Assembly: GCF_008831285.2 (NCBI RefSeq)
Contig: NC_045142.1
Location: forward strand, 3,789,501 to 3,853,500
DNA from: Nymphaea colorata
Lineage: Eukaryota > Streptophyta > Magnoliopsida > Nymphaeales > Nymphaeaceae
DNA: 64,000 bases
Direction of reading: 5' to 3'
The position numbers were made by a program, and so were the translations under genes. Of the stretch, positions 1-10,032 are shown in pieces. Under the pieces are notes generated by a model that worked only from the letters and a program-made list of their open reading frames with translations, ran no database searches and was not told where the DNA came from. Positions within the stretch are counted from its first letter, which is position 1; each line of letters starts with the position of its first letter.

Positions 1-49
1 AACAAAAGATGAAGTGAATTCAGTTGCAGAGTTGTAAATTTGGAATTAT

Positions 50-720
50 CTATAAGTTTGGATACAAAAATAATATTTTCCTTGATATTAAGAGCATGGA
101 GGACATTCGAAAGATGCAAGGAGGAATTGGACAAGGGCATGGAAACATTCCCAACATGAGTAATAGGGTGGTGAGATCCATATCCAGTGACAATGCTACC
201 AATTCCTTAACGTGTGCACCAAGTTTAGATGAGGAGCTACCATCCTTTTTCTCATCCATTTTCTCTTTTTTCCCTTTGTTTTGGGGATTATCCCAGCAAG
301 TAGATTTGTTGTGCGCATATTTGTTACAGAAAAAACATGCGGGGACATTACTTGACTGGAAATTGGGCAGGGTATTAGGTGTGGGCAGCATCCTCGCCCT
401 CATGAGTTGCCTCTTCCACGGCCTCGACCAGGGGCGGAGGGAGGGGGGGCCGCCTGGGCAATGGCCCGGGTGAACGCAGGAAAAAAAAATTGTTTATATT
501 GAAAAAATCAATTTTTTTTAGTTTGGCCCGACCTGCGGATCGTTTGGCCCACCCCTAAAAAAAATGCTGGCTCCGCCCCTGGCCTCGACCACCAAGATTA
601 TCAATCCCGCATGCTTTATTAGGAAAAAATGTAGTGGTTGTAGCCAAAACCTGTCCACTTGTTTAATTGGACATCCCTTTCAAACTCATCTCGTACTATA
701 GTAACATAGCCTGCAAATCT
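50..720 (-). pseudogene. Copia-type gag remnant with CCHC zinc knuckle
   Basis: On the minus strand, about 720 down to 50 reads as a decayed retrotransposon gag. An Arg/Gly-rich stretch (GGRGRGRGN) is followed by a zinc knuckle CFFCNKYAHNKSTC, which fits CX2CX4HX4C, the nucleic-acid-binding motif of Copia-type nucleocapsid. A Lys-rich tail follows the knuckle. The reading frame has stops and a shift just after the RG-rich part, and a 153-bp MITE sits inside it (429-581). No protease, integrase or reverse transcriptase could be read in the flanks, and the left end of the element lies outside the window. The call rests on the knuckle plus the RG-rich context. A host CCHC protein is less likely because of the frame breaks. 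Confidence 0.55.
429..581. mobile_element. hAT-type MITE (CAGGGGCGGAG termini), copy 1
   Basis: The element is 153 bp, beginning CAGGGGCGGAG and ending CTCCGCCCCTG, an 11-bp terminal inverted repeat. A perfect 8-bp direct duplication GCCTCGAC flanks it at 421-428 and 582-589, the length expected of hAT transposition. It is non-coding, with a GC-rich left end and a T-rich middle. Excising it restores the RG-rich stretch of the surrounding gag remnant. Related copies lie at 9783-10024 and 16189-16412. Confidence 0.9.
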
Positions 721-1202
721 TCAAAGGTTGGCATCTATGGCAAACACTGTTGGGAGGTAGTCAACACATTACATGGCAAAAACTAAGAACTTTTGGCTCC
801 TAGATGAGTCAACCATAACTTGAAGTTGCCTAGGTAAATTAAGCTAACCCAGCATGGTTCTTTGCTAAACAGTTGACCGAGTATTCATTTGCCCATTGAA
901 AATACTTTCTTAGTCGAAAAAAATCCATAATCTTCAAGAACTAAGAGGTGTCGTTTGGCATGTGTGGCCCCTTTGTGCTGTACTTCCCATTTGCTAGACA
1001 AGAAAAGGAAACAAGTATACAAAAAGACACATTAACCTTTAATTGTTACAGGAGAATGATAGTTCAAATATAAAACTAGTCATGAAATGCTTATTCATCA
1101 TCATTGTCCACAACTGTTCTAAGTGATTCTAATGTGAAGCAGAAAAAGATCAGCCAATGTCTCATTGAATCTTCATTTGTCAGCTGTGATGCTGATCTGA
1201 AT
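582..1202. other. Mostly featureless flank between gag remnant and kinase exon
   Basis: Apart from the upstream end of the gag remnant (to about 720), no coding sequence was recognised. The stretch next to 1202 is likely the 3' untranslated region of the kinase exon that ends at 1203. Confidence 0.4.
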
Positions 1203-1456
1203 TTAAACTTCTGACCTTCTAATGGATGTCCTGGGTGATTTGGACACACGGCGAGATGCTTCAGTTGAAGACTCTGAAGTAGTCACAACTTCTATTGCTG
1301 GAACTTCTAGCTCTTGAGAATCTGCCTCCATCTCTATCTCCATCCCCTGATTCAAATCATTCAGAATATTATACATGTGTGGCCTCTCTGCAGAACTCCG
1401 TGCAGTACATGCGATTGCTACCTCTGCAACCTTCCACATAGAATCCAGAAATTTAC
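1203..1456 (-). CDS. Last exon of an LRR receptor-like kinase (partial)
   Basis: This is a terminal coding exon, frame open from an acceptor AG at 1458-1457 to a TAA at 1205-1203. It begins GKFLDSMWKVAEVAIACTAR and continues with SSAERPHMYNILNDLNQ. This is the end of a protein kinase domain (subdomain XI, invariant Arg in AERP) in the form typical of plant LRR receptor-like kinases, especially the malectin-LRR subfamily. A Ser/Thr-rich tail of about 45 residues follows. An in-frame TGA immediately upstream of the acceptor supports an intron there. The rest of the kinase should lie at higher coordinates, but an LTR retrotransposon begins 103 bp away and no kinase exon was seen beyond it up to about 9 kb. 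The gene may have a very long intron, be truncated, or be a relic. Confidence 0.7.
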
Positions 1457-1558
1457 CTCAAAATAGAAATTTTGTTTTGAAAAGCTGTATTTCAATACGA
1501 TTTGTGCTCTAAACTACTCGAACTTTTCTAAGGGGAGCAAGCGAGTACATGGAAAAGA

Positions 1559-1893
1559 TGTTGGAGAAACTTACGATGCAACGGAAGTTGCAAGTCGCCT
1601 GCGGCTTTAGTTCCATGTAGAAATTGTCCCTGGAGAAAACAGCACAAGAGGAAGTAGAAGAGTATGTCAGTTTTTGGGGTTTCCTTCTGAGGGGCTCCTC
1701 ATATGTAATCAACGATTTATTACTTAGTCTCGCTGGATATAAATAGCCAGCCCCTTAGGTTTTCCCCAAATCCAGCAGCGGTTACAGTGAGTGAGAGATT
1801 TTAGGTGAGCATTAAAGCTCGTAACTGCAAGTGGGCCCCCTTGCAGTTACGAGATGAATGGGTAGGGCTCTTGGCCACTACCACTACCCAACA
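1559..1893 (-). repeat. 3' LTR of the minus-strand retrotransposon
   Basis: This is a 335-bp terminal repeat. In sense orientation (minus) it holds a TATA-like TATTTATA (complement of about 1737-1744) and, shortly downstream, AATAAA (complement of 1716-1721), a plausible promoter and polyadenylation pair. A perfect 14-bp stem with 8-nt loop lies at 1818-1853. The 67-residue open frame across it reads through the LTR only and is not a gene. Confidence 0.93.
1818..1853. repeat. Hairpin inside the LTR
   Basis: Arm CTCGTAACTGCAAG (1818-1831) is the exact reverse complement of 1840-1853, with the 8-nt loop TGGGCCCC. The copy in the other LTR (7192-7227) has one mismatch in the second arm. In sense orientation it lies in U3, upstream of the TATA-like box. 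Confidence 0.85.
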
Positions 1894-1903
1894 TCTCCCA
1901 CTT
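1894..1903 (-). other. Polypurine tract of the LTR retrotransposon
   Basis: On the minus strand AAGTGGGAGA lies immediately 5' of the 3' LTR (TGTTGG). It is purine-rich except for one T, as expected for the plus-strand priming site. Confidence 0.75.
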
Positions 1904-2979
1904 GGCCATGAGACCGCCAGTTTGTATCCACTACATGTGGGTTTTCTTGATCCTTAGTTACATGTTTTTTTCATCATCGTAACACAAACTTTATTCAAGG
2001 TTTACAGCGAGGTTTTCCATTTAATGGTTTTTCCTTCGCAACCTTTCAAGTATCCAATATATTGTACATTAGTTACGAGGTTTTCTGCATGCGCAAGTAT
2101 TTCCATCGTAACATGTTAAAACTTAGTCGTATGTAGACCATAAGCTTTACTTAAAAAACCATCAAGAATTCTCTTGATAATAAAGCTAGCAATCATGTAA
2201 GCATTTGAAACATACTTTGCATATTCTCTTCTTGTTCAACAATTTCTTGTTCAACAATGAAATTAACTTGGATACTTACCAACCACCTCACAAAGAGGCA
2301 AACCAGGATTTTCTTAGCCTCATATGGGCTACATGCTTGACAAATCATTTAGAATTCCTTTTGTTAAAAAATGCTAACAATCACTTGAATATATCATTTG
2401 TTTTATTCATGTATCTCAAACATTTAACTACCATAAAACAAGGTTCAGCCTGAACTTTCTTAATGTATACTTATAAGCCAAATTAGAAGCTTGTACCAAG
2501 TCCAGCACACAAGCTAATATGCATTAAAACACATGAAATATTTTCCTTTACTGTATTCCATAATTACTTAACTCCTTTAACAACAGGAGTTCCATAGCAT
2601 TCATGCAATGCATTATATCATATGGCAAAGCAATATTAGCTTTTCAACGTAGTAAATGACATATTCAAGTGTACTCCCACTTATCAAATATTTACATAGT
2701 CATCAACTTGATTAGCGACACCTAATCTTTATTATGACTATTTAAGGGAATGAGCAATCAACCCATAGTCTATCATACAAGCACTTTTCATCTTGTATAA
2801 TTTTCATCAATGTACTCTCTTATACAATGAGTTTCATTTAACTCATCAAGGTCAATACATAATTTTGACAACTCATGCATGCAATATACAATTCACATAT
2901 CTCTACATATGTATACCACAAGATGATCAATAAGATCACTAATAAGCTTTAGTTGGACGTTTAATACCAAACTGATCTT

Positions 2980-3250
2980 AGTCGGTTCATTACCTGACCG
3001 TTTATTAGCATATTCAATCAATCAAACTTGATCACCAAATAAATAGTCAGTTTTTGTACATGCAACAATTATTCACATATAATCATGGAGCTCAATACCC
3101 AGTCAGTTCATTGCCAGACTGATCATCATAAGAATCGTGCACAGTTGATTCATTATTAAATTGTTTCACAGTCGATTCATTGCCAGATTGTTATCCAGTT
3201 GGTTCATTGTCAAACTGTTCCTCAGTCGGTTCATTGTCAAACTGATTATC
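2980..3250 (-). repeat. Degenerate ~30-bp minisatellite inside the retrotransposon
   Basis: The motif CAGTCGGTTCATTGTCAAAC recurs with variation at about 2982, 3098, 3131, 3167, 3196 and 3226. On the element's sense strand the last units read as QFDNEPT-like heptads (QFDNEPTEEQFDNEPTG), then stops interrupt. It may be a decayed repetitive coding region or a simple expansion. Confidence 0.6.
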
Positions 3251-3599
3251 TGAATAAATCAGATCCTCCAGTAGATCGTTATGATCTCCCACTGGATTAT
3301 TGTATTCGGTATTCTTATTCGAACACTTCAAACTCATGCATAAAAAGAGAATGTCATATACCCTACTTTCATTTAGGTATCCAATACATATGTATTTGCA
3401 AACACATCGTTTCATTTTTAGATATGCATTTAACATGCATTATAGATCTCCAAGGATCTCAATATGGATCTAATTAGTGTGGATCTCATTATATTCATGA
3501 GTATTATTTTATACCTCATGGAAAATTTAAAATCAAATTCATCCTCAAACAGAAACTTGCTTAATAGCAAGCTATCTTTGTTTGATCCTCAAACGAACA

Positions 3600-5400
3600 A
3601 ATAACATAATATGCTTGGATCTAATATAAACAAGATATGGATGTTTAACCATATATCCAAATATATATTCAAATCCGAATCAATGATGTATATAAGGTGA
3701 ATCTCAAACAGTGAATAGATCCAATTCCAAAAGCCACATAAATATAAAGATTCATATTATATTAGTATAGATCCAAACAAGAAACATCCACAATACAATT
3801 AATATGAGTTTAAAACACATGATCCTCATTGAAATATTATACAATATGATTCAACAACCATATTTGGATCATTGCTAACCTATCTCTCTTTTGAGAAAAA
3901 CAAGTTATCGTGTATTAGCATTTTAGTGCTATAAAGCTTCAAACAAATGCATTCTTGCCAATATTAATTTTGGTCCAAGAGTATTATATTACATCTCTTG
4001 AGTATGCATTAAAACAAATTCATTTTCCTAAGAAAGAACGGCAAATGAAGCTTTATTCAATGATTTTCAAGAATAACCTTTGGATCTAGAATGACAACAC
4101 GTATTGCAGTATGATCATATCCAAAGGCAACGATGATAACATATATTGGAACTAAAACAACATGATATGAATTATTCTTCACATATCCAAACAAGTCAGT
4201 TTAGATCTGCAGCTAAACTTTACGTAATGTGGATTTCATTAGTTCAAATATGGAAATTCAGATCCAACCAGCAATATCCACAATACAATAATCTGAATTT
4301 AAAAAAAACACAAATGATCCATATGAAGTATTCTGCACTATGATTTCAATAACCATGCTTGGATCTAAACAATAGTCCAACTTTTGAACAAGGTGAAACA
4401 AGAAAAATTTCTCTACCTTGAGATGATGTATGTTTGTACCCAAACTAATCCATCACCCTTAAGAGCAAATAACGCAAGTCTTTAAATCAAGACATTCAAA
4501 GTTATATGGGTTTCAGTCCAAGAGTGTTACATTACACCTCTTGAATATATATTTTTTAAACAAGTTCACCTCATTAATGGAATAAATAAAGCCTTGTTCA
4601 ATAGCACTCTAGAATGATTTGAATCTAAAAGGACAACAAATATCACAATATCATTGGATCCAAAAAGCAAACATGATATATTGTGTTTAGTAACCGTACG
4701 AGAATTTGGATCCAATGATTCAACCAAGTTAATTTGGATCTTAATGTATCACGACCCAACATAATGTTATAAGGATCTCACCATGTCTAAGAGTGTTGAT
4801 TTACACCTCTTAGCATATCAACATGCGATAACATAATCATTCCTTCTAACTGGAATTCATCTTTAGCACTCTAGTGTTACACATTGCAAAAGTACAACTT
4901 GTAAAACCATTAGATCTAAAAATCAAAGCTCATCATAATATGTTTAGATCTAATATAGATCTTGAACAAGTCAAATCAGATAATGCTCCAAAAGAGTGCA
5001 ACGTTTAGTGTGAGATCCAAATTCAACAACTGAATATGGATTTTGAAAACAAAAGTTTTGGTCATATCTAATATCTGCATAGACCCAAAATTAAGATGAA
5101 TATTCATAAATCAGTATAATAACATATACTTGAACCAACATAAACAGGATATGGATTTTTAACCAATATCCAAACAAATTTAGATCTGAATATATCATGA
5201 TTCAAACTGAATACAAATATGGATCTTAAGCAACAATCAGATCCAAAGCAAAAATCCAAATGTTTATTTAGATTCAGATCTTACCAATGTGGATCCACAC
5301 ACAATAATATCAACAAGAGGATCCAAATTCAAATCCAATATAAACATGTTTCAACATAATATCCATATCCAAATACGACACAACATTTATAGCGCCATTG
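3600..5400. repeat. Diverged long internal repeats of the retrotransposon
   Basis: Similar segments recur. 3960-4200 resembles 4505-4690 (both carry a 'ccaagagt...ttacacctcttga' block followed by a GACAACA block). About 3625-3665 resembles about 5130-5170 (ATAAACAAGATATGGAT and variants). GGATC and GATCC words are frequent throughout. No coding frame is visible. Confidence 0.5.
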
Positions 5401-5999
5401 GGTCATGCACACACAAAATAACAAAAATGCATAAGCATACATGCTGACGATTTTCAGCATTTGCCTGAGGCTCCCACTCTTGTAGTCATTTCTAAATTAA
5501 TTCTATGACAAGTATAGGACATTAATACATAAAAAAAATCAATAAGGAGAATAATATATCAATTATCTCCAATACCGTTCTAAGTTTCACTTAAAACAAA
5601 GAAAACTCATATTCAAATTTTAGACCGTTAGTTCCCTTCTCATATTTCAAAATTATTTTCAAAACCCTTTTTCAGCGATTTTAATAAGCCAAAGGGTATC
5701 AGTACGTAATTGTACATAAATCTCGGTTTTCCACAGAAATTGCAAAAGAATTTTCCGTAACCCTCTTTCAGCAATTTATGATAACTAAGAAGGTACCGTT
5801 ACGAAATTTCCTATAAAATTTCCAGTTTTCACTGAAATTAACTTTCGCAAGCCTCTTCTTGAAAACGTTTTATGCAAAAACACTGCGGCAATAATACTTG
5901 CAAAATGTGACAGCGTTTTTGAAACTGTTGCAAAAAAGGTGGACTAAATATGTAATTTTCAAACTTTGACTGTAAAAACCATTTTTGAACGATTTTTTT

Positions 6000-6330
6000 C
6001 TCATTTTCTGATTTCGTTCTCTCTCTCCTCCCGAGAGTTCCTTTTTCCTCTCGCGAAACCCTAACTGAGGGTTTAGTCCGCCGCACCGCACCTCCGCTGC
6101 CGTCACTGCCAGTACCAACACCGCCGCTGCCGAGAGGATGACGACCTCCTCTTCTTCCTGTTGTGAGGAAGATGCTCGGAGCGGCTATCCGACGAGCAGC
6201 GAAGAAGCCCTTTTCCACCAGATTGGGGTTTTGGGTTGCGGCGAGGACGATATGCCTGTAACTCCAGGGCTGGGAATCCCTGCTCTCAACCTCCCCACCA
6301 TTTCCCACGACTTGCCATCTGCGTCTTCGT
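6000..6330. other. GC-rich island in the retrotransposon leader
   Basis: About 330 bp are much richer in G+C than the AT-rich interior around them. On the plus strand it looks like the start of a plant gene: a pyrimidine-rich leader, a telo-box AAACCCTAA at about 6055-6063, and an ATG at 6138 opening a 70-codon frame. On the minus (element sense) strand, frames of up to 180 codons cross it. No protein family was recognised on either strand. It could be a captured host 5' exon or the element's own leader. Confidence 0.35.
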
Positions 6331-6918
6331 GTGCTGAACTGACAAGTTGAGACAGAACATTTCGATTTTGTTTCTGTCAATCTCCCTCTTTACCCAAATT
6401 TCAGATCGCCTAGATTGCAGGACAAACAAAGACCCTCTGGCTTCCATTTTTCGTGTCGAGAGCGCACGAATGAAAACGACCCTTCGCGAGTCGCGGCTGG
6501 TGAACAACGCTCAAACAACGATCGATTTAAAGCAAGAAAAGACAGAGTTTTCAGAGGCTCAAATCGCAGGCTGATCCTCGGAGGTAATTCTTTCCCTCCG
6601 TCTCCTTACGACTCAAGGATACAGAAGTACGATTTCAAAAACAGAATATCATTTAATATGTTTGAGCTTGGGAAAACTTTGAGTCTTTCTAACTAGCATA
6701 CTTCGTACATTCTGTATAGACTGCTTCATATTCAGAGATACATAGCATGATAAAAACAAACTTACTCGTACGTGTGCAGGTAGTATTCATCATATGCATC
6801 ACGGCACCACATACGACATAGGGGTTGGATTTCAACCCTGGCTTTGACATGCATTCATAGTTATCACAGGCATCACTGAAAGTCGGAATATAGACTTACT
6901 GGTATTCGTAGAACCTGT

Positions 6919-6931
6919 GGCTCTGATACCA
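6919..6931 (-). other. Primer-binding site (initiator Met-tRNA)
   Basis: On the minus strand TGGTATCAGAGCC begins one base after the 5' LTR. It is complementary to the 3' end of plant initiator methionine tRNA, the usual Copia primer. This fixes the element's orientation. Confidence 0.92.
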
Positions 6932-6932
6932 C

Positions 6933-7267
6933 TGTTGGAGAAACTTACGATGCAACGGAAGTTGCAAGTCGCCTGCGGCTTTAGTTCCTTGTAGAAATTG
7001 TCCCTGGAGAAAACAGCACAAGAGGAAGTAGAAGAGTATGTCAGTTTTTGGGGTTTCCTTCTGAGGGGCTCCTCATATGTAATCAACGATTTATTACTTA
7101 GTCTCGCTGGATATAAATAGCCAGCCCCTTAGGTTTTCTCCAAATCCAGCAACGGTTACAGTGAGTGAGAGATTTTAGGTGAGCATTAAAGCTCGTAACT
7201 GCAAGTGGGCCCCCTTGCAATTACGAGATGAATGGGTAGGGCTCTTGGCCACTACCACTACCCAACA
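6933..7267 (-). repeat. 5' LTR of the minus-strand retrotransposon
   Basis: This 335-bp LTR aligns without gaps to 1559-1893 with four substitutions. It is followed by the AAAGA target duplication at 7268-7272. Confidence 0.93.
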
Positions 7268-8235
7268 AAAGAAGCTTGTTAAGAAAACAAGCACCAAATT
7301 GCATAGGAGAGATAGTATTTAGTCGAGGAACATTTGGTGGGCCTTCCTCTGTTGGCCCCGAAGGGTACCGATCAAGCCTGACCCGTTAAGGTGACTTAAA
7401 AGCAAAAGAGAGGGCAATATACTTAAAAAAAAAATGCCTTAGGATCAAAGTATTAGACTTGCTGTGAGAAGGGAAAGGATATTTTTATCGCTGAATCTAA
7501 ACATTGTCACAAATACAATTTATGGGCTTCAAATGGCCGGATTTTTCTCAAGTACAATATGGCAAAGTTGAAAATCTTTACCAGTTTTTAAAAAAATTTA
7601 ATAAACTCCTAAAAAAACATACGAAAACAATGTAAGAATAACATGTAGAAATGATAAATGTGACTAAAAGAACACGAAAAATGCATTGTTTGATGTTTTT
7701 GACCTTTTTTTCCATTTTGCGTTTTTCAGAAAATAAAGTCTTTCCGGTGACCTGTTTTTGACATATAAAACAGCTTTTTTTTTTCAAAAAAGAGTTCCTA
7801 TAACAATAAACCTAAATTGTTGACCAACATATTCATCTAATCTCTTACTTGAAACTCAAGATCAGAACATGTATAATGAATGAGGTGTTCGGTAAGCACC
7901 CCATTGGGGTTTTAAAACACCTTACCGAATAAGGTGTTCGGTATGCACATCATTGGGGTTTTAAAACACTCTTCTTTACTCAAGAGAAACATGCTTGGTT
8001 CTGAATATGAGAGAAATTATGGATGTTGTACATAATTTTAACAATGAAATGTTCAACATAATCACATGTTTTTTTAATAAAAAACATGGTGCTTTTGAAC
8101 TTGAGTTTTATGTTTGGCACGGCTGCAAACCACAAAATAGGCTTGGCAAAATTATACGCCCCTACGGACATAGGGCTGGGGGGCTGGTTTAGTTTCGAGC
8201 TATAAAATCGATTGTCAAGCCAACTTGAGCCCAAT
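7268..8235. other. Intergenic, no gene recognised; short tandem repeat
   Basis: No kinase exon could be read here on the minus strand, although the orphan kinase exon would predict one upstream. A unit of about 41 bp beginning AGGTGTTCGGTA and ending TTTTAAAACAC occurs twice (about 7880-7918 and 7931-7970), separated by TTACCGAAT. Confidence 0.4.
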
Positions 8236-8500
8236 TAGACCTGGGCAACGGGCCGGGTACCCATCGGGTACCCGGTACCCGGCCCGGTCAGGTTCAGGTT
8301 CGGGTTCGGGCCGAGAAAACAGCTCGGCAGGCCGGGCCCGGGTCGGCCCGGCCCGGCACGTTTATAAATTAAAAAAAATAATTTTTAAAATTTTAATAAT
8401 ATGTATTTTATTAGTAAAAATATATTTTATATTATTAAAATTTTATTTTATAATTAAAAAATATTTTTTATTATCAAACGGACCCGGGCCGAGGCGAGGA
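8236..8500. mobile_element. GC-rich/AT-core MITE-like repeat
   Basis: A strongly GC-rich flank of GGGCCGGG and GGCCCGGC words (8236-8362) is followed by an almost pure A/T core (8363-8475) and a short GC-rich end (GGACCCGGGCC). The same layout recurs around 10745-11115, 46800-47000, 56150-56500 and 61015-61250. Exact ends and target duplication were not resolved. Confidence 0.5.
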
Positions 8501-8543
8501 GTACAAGTTTTGACAAAAGAATGAGATCCCTCACAAAAGACTT

Positions 8544-8685
8544 CCAAAGGTTGGATTCATGTTCTTGACAAGAGACCCCATTCCACTCCGGCCATTTTGG
8601 GAGAAGTTCCCCCGCCGCTGTCCATTGCCTCCTTCACCAATTTTGGGAATGGGCTTCTTGTCAAGAACATGAATGCAACCTTTGA
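8544..8685. repeat. Long near-perfect foldback (miRNA-precursor-like or MITE)
   Basis: Arms 8544-8584 and 8646-8685 are near-perfect reverse complements over about 40 bp: two mismatches, plus a small one-base-offset bulge near the loop side. The spacer is 61 nt. The central arm TTCATGTTCTTGACAAGA pairs without error. The size (about 140 nt) fits a plant primary-miRNA foldback. A short MITE without clear flanking duplication is the alternative. No known plant miRNA was recognised in either arm. Confidence 0.6.
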
Positions 8686-8689
8686 AACT

Positions 8690-9782
8690 CTTACCCGTGA
8701 CATATGATTTACGTCTAGCATGCTTATCATGGGTTATTTCTATCTAAGGAGGATTTTCGTGAGAAACACAGCTCACGGCACCGAAGATGCCGTGTCCGCA
8801 CGGACTGTAAAGTAGAAAATAAGTTGAGCACTATGTCTCTTTTTAAACAGCACCACTGGACTTTGAAACCGCAATCACCGAGCAGTTTAAATCGTAATAT
8901 ATATGGGCAATGGAGGTGTGGAGTGCCTTCATTCCGGCTCCTCGTTCTTCTGCAGGCACGTCCCTCTGGCGTTCAACTCTATATTCAACTTTGTTATTTT
9001 TTAATTAGGTAAAATTGGCGATGGAGGCAATGGACACGGCGGCGGGGGAATGGGGATGGACCGGATGGTCTTCACGGTTCTTTTCGGTGGCGAGAGCGGC
9101 GTTCACGTTGCTGCTTTATCCTCGCTGGGAGGAACGGGATCCAAGCTCAGAGGAGGACGGTGTACTCCTTCTCGGTGAAATTCAGCTTTGAGAATAGCAC
9201 TTAGGTAAGTTAATTAAATGTATTTTCTTTTACATGTTTTGGTGTTTGAAAAAACACCAAGTATGTATACGGATAAAAATATAATGTATACAGTTATTTT
9301 TTCACGTAATGCTTCTTTTGTCTTGGATTGGAGAAAGACCATTTCTAATATGCATCCATTACGTCAAGCATCCGGTTCAGATTCGGGTAGGGAATCTGGT
9401 AAATCCGAGCGACTCATATCTCTATCACTGAGATCCTGCAATATAAACTCGTGGCTCCCATTGTTGGCTCTATTATTTGTGAATCAAACTTAGTTAAAAG
9501 AATTGACTCGAAAGCTTATTAATATAAATCAATTAGGTCTTAAGACTCAAGCACAAATGGTTTATGGTCAGTCCCAAACAGTTGAGCACGCATGTCATAC
9601 AAGATATTCTTAGCAGAGACACACGTTAGGGGTCTGGTGTTCGTCTAGGTCATTTCCGTCCTTCCAACCCGAGTTACAGTCATTTAAATTGATTCAAACT
9701 TTGGTTCATTTGGGAAGGAAACTAGTCCACGCTTCTAGTCGACTCGATCGAATAAGCTGAGACATTTCTGCTTGGTTGTAGC
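8690..9782. other. Intergenic; one short GC-rich open frame, no recognised gene
   Basis: A 56-codon ATG frame at 9021-9191 lies in a GC-rich patch (starts MEAMDTAAGEWGW). It matches nothing I recognise and may be a gene fragment. The remainder shows nothing supportable. Confidence 0.3.
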
Positions 9783-10024
9783 CAAGGGTGGAGGGATGGG
9801 GGGCCGCCTAGGCCATGGCCAGGTGAGCGCAGGAAAAAGAAAAATTTATATTGAAAAAATAAAATAAAAAATTAGTTTGGTTTGACTTGTCGCTCCTCTT
9901 GGTCCGAAAATTTTTTTTATATTGAAAAAGTCAAATTTTTTTAGTTTGGCCCGACCCACGGACCATTTGGCCCGACCCACGGACCATTTGGCCCGCCCCT
10001 AAAAAAATACTAGTTCCGCCCTTG
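9783..10024. mobile_element. hAT-type MITE (CAGGGGCGGAG family), copy 2
   Basis: The element is 242 bp, from CAAGGGTGGAGGG to TTCCGCCCTTG, with a perfect 8-bp flanking duplication GTTGTAGC at 9775-9782 and 10025-10032. It shares the 'GGGGCCGCCT..GCCATGGCC' left end with copies 1 and 3. It contains internal duplications of the T-rich segment (two 'ttatattgaaaaa' blocks) and of 'gcccgacccacggaccatttg'. Confidence 0.9.
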
Positions 10025-10032
10025 GTTGTAGC

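Larger units (their letters stand above)
1559..7267 (-). mobile_element. Non-autonomous LTR retrotransposon (LARD-like), complete ends
   Basis: This 5709-bp element has two 335-bp LTRs (1559-1893 and 6933-7267) and a perfect 5-bp target duplication AAAGA (1554-1558, 7268-7272). Orientation is minus: the primer-binding site for initiator Met-tRNA abuts the right LTR, and a purine tract abuts the left LTR. The LTRs begin TGTTGG and end CCCAACA, and differ at 4 of 335 positions (about 98.8% identity), so the insertion is fairly recent. The 5039-bp interior has no gag, protease, integrase or reverse transcriptase frame. It is AT-rich with degenerate internal repeats and one GC-rich island. It must have been mobilised by proteins from another element, probably Copia-like judging by the PBS. 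It sits 103 bp upstream of the kinase exon, in the same orientation. Confidence 0.92.

Noticed and set aside
1509-1712. Protein-like frame MITYEEPLRRKPQKLTYSS
   Set aside because: The same frame recurs at 6832-7086. Both lie inside the identical LTRs, antisense to the element, so it is LTR sequence and not a gene pair.
2980-3250. CRISPR-like array
   Set aside because: Units of about 30 bp repeat without constant spacers, inside a plant retrotransposon; it is a degenerate minisatellite.
5838-6380. 180-codon minus-strand open frame
   Set aside because: It crosses the GC-rich island of the retrotransposon, resembles no family, and overlaps several other open frames on both strands as expected from GC-rich sequence.
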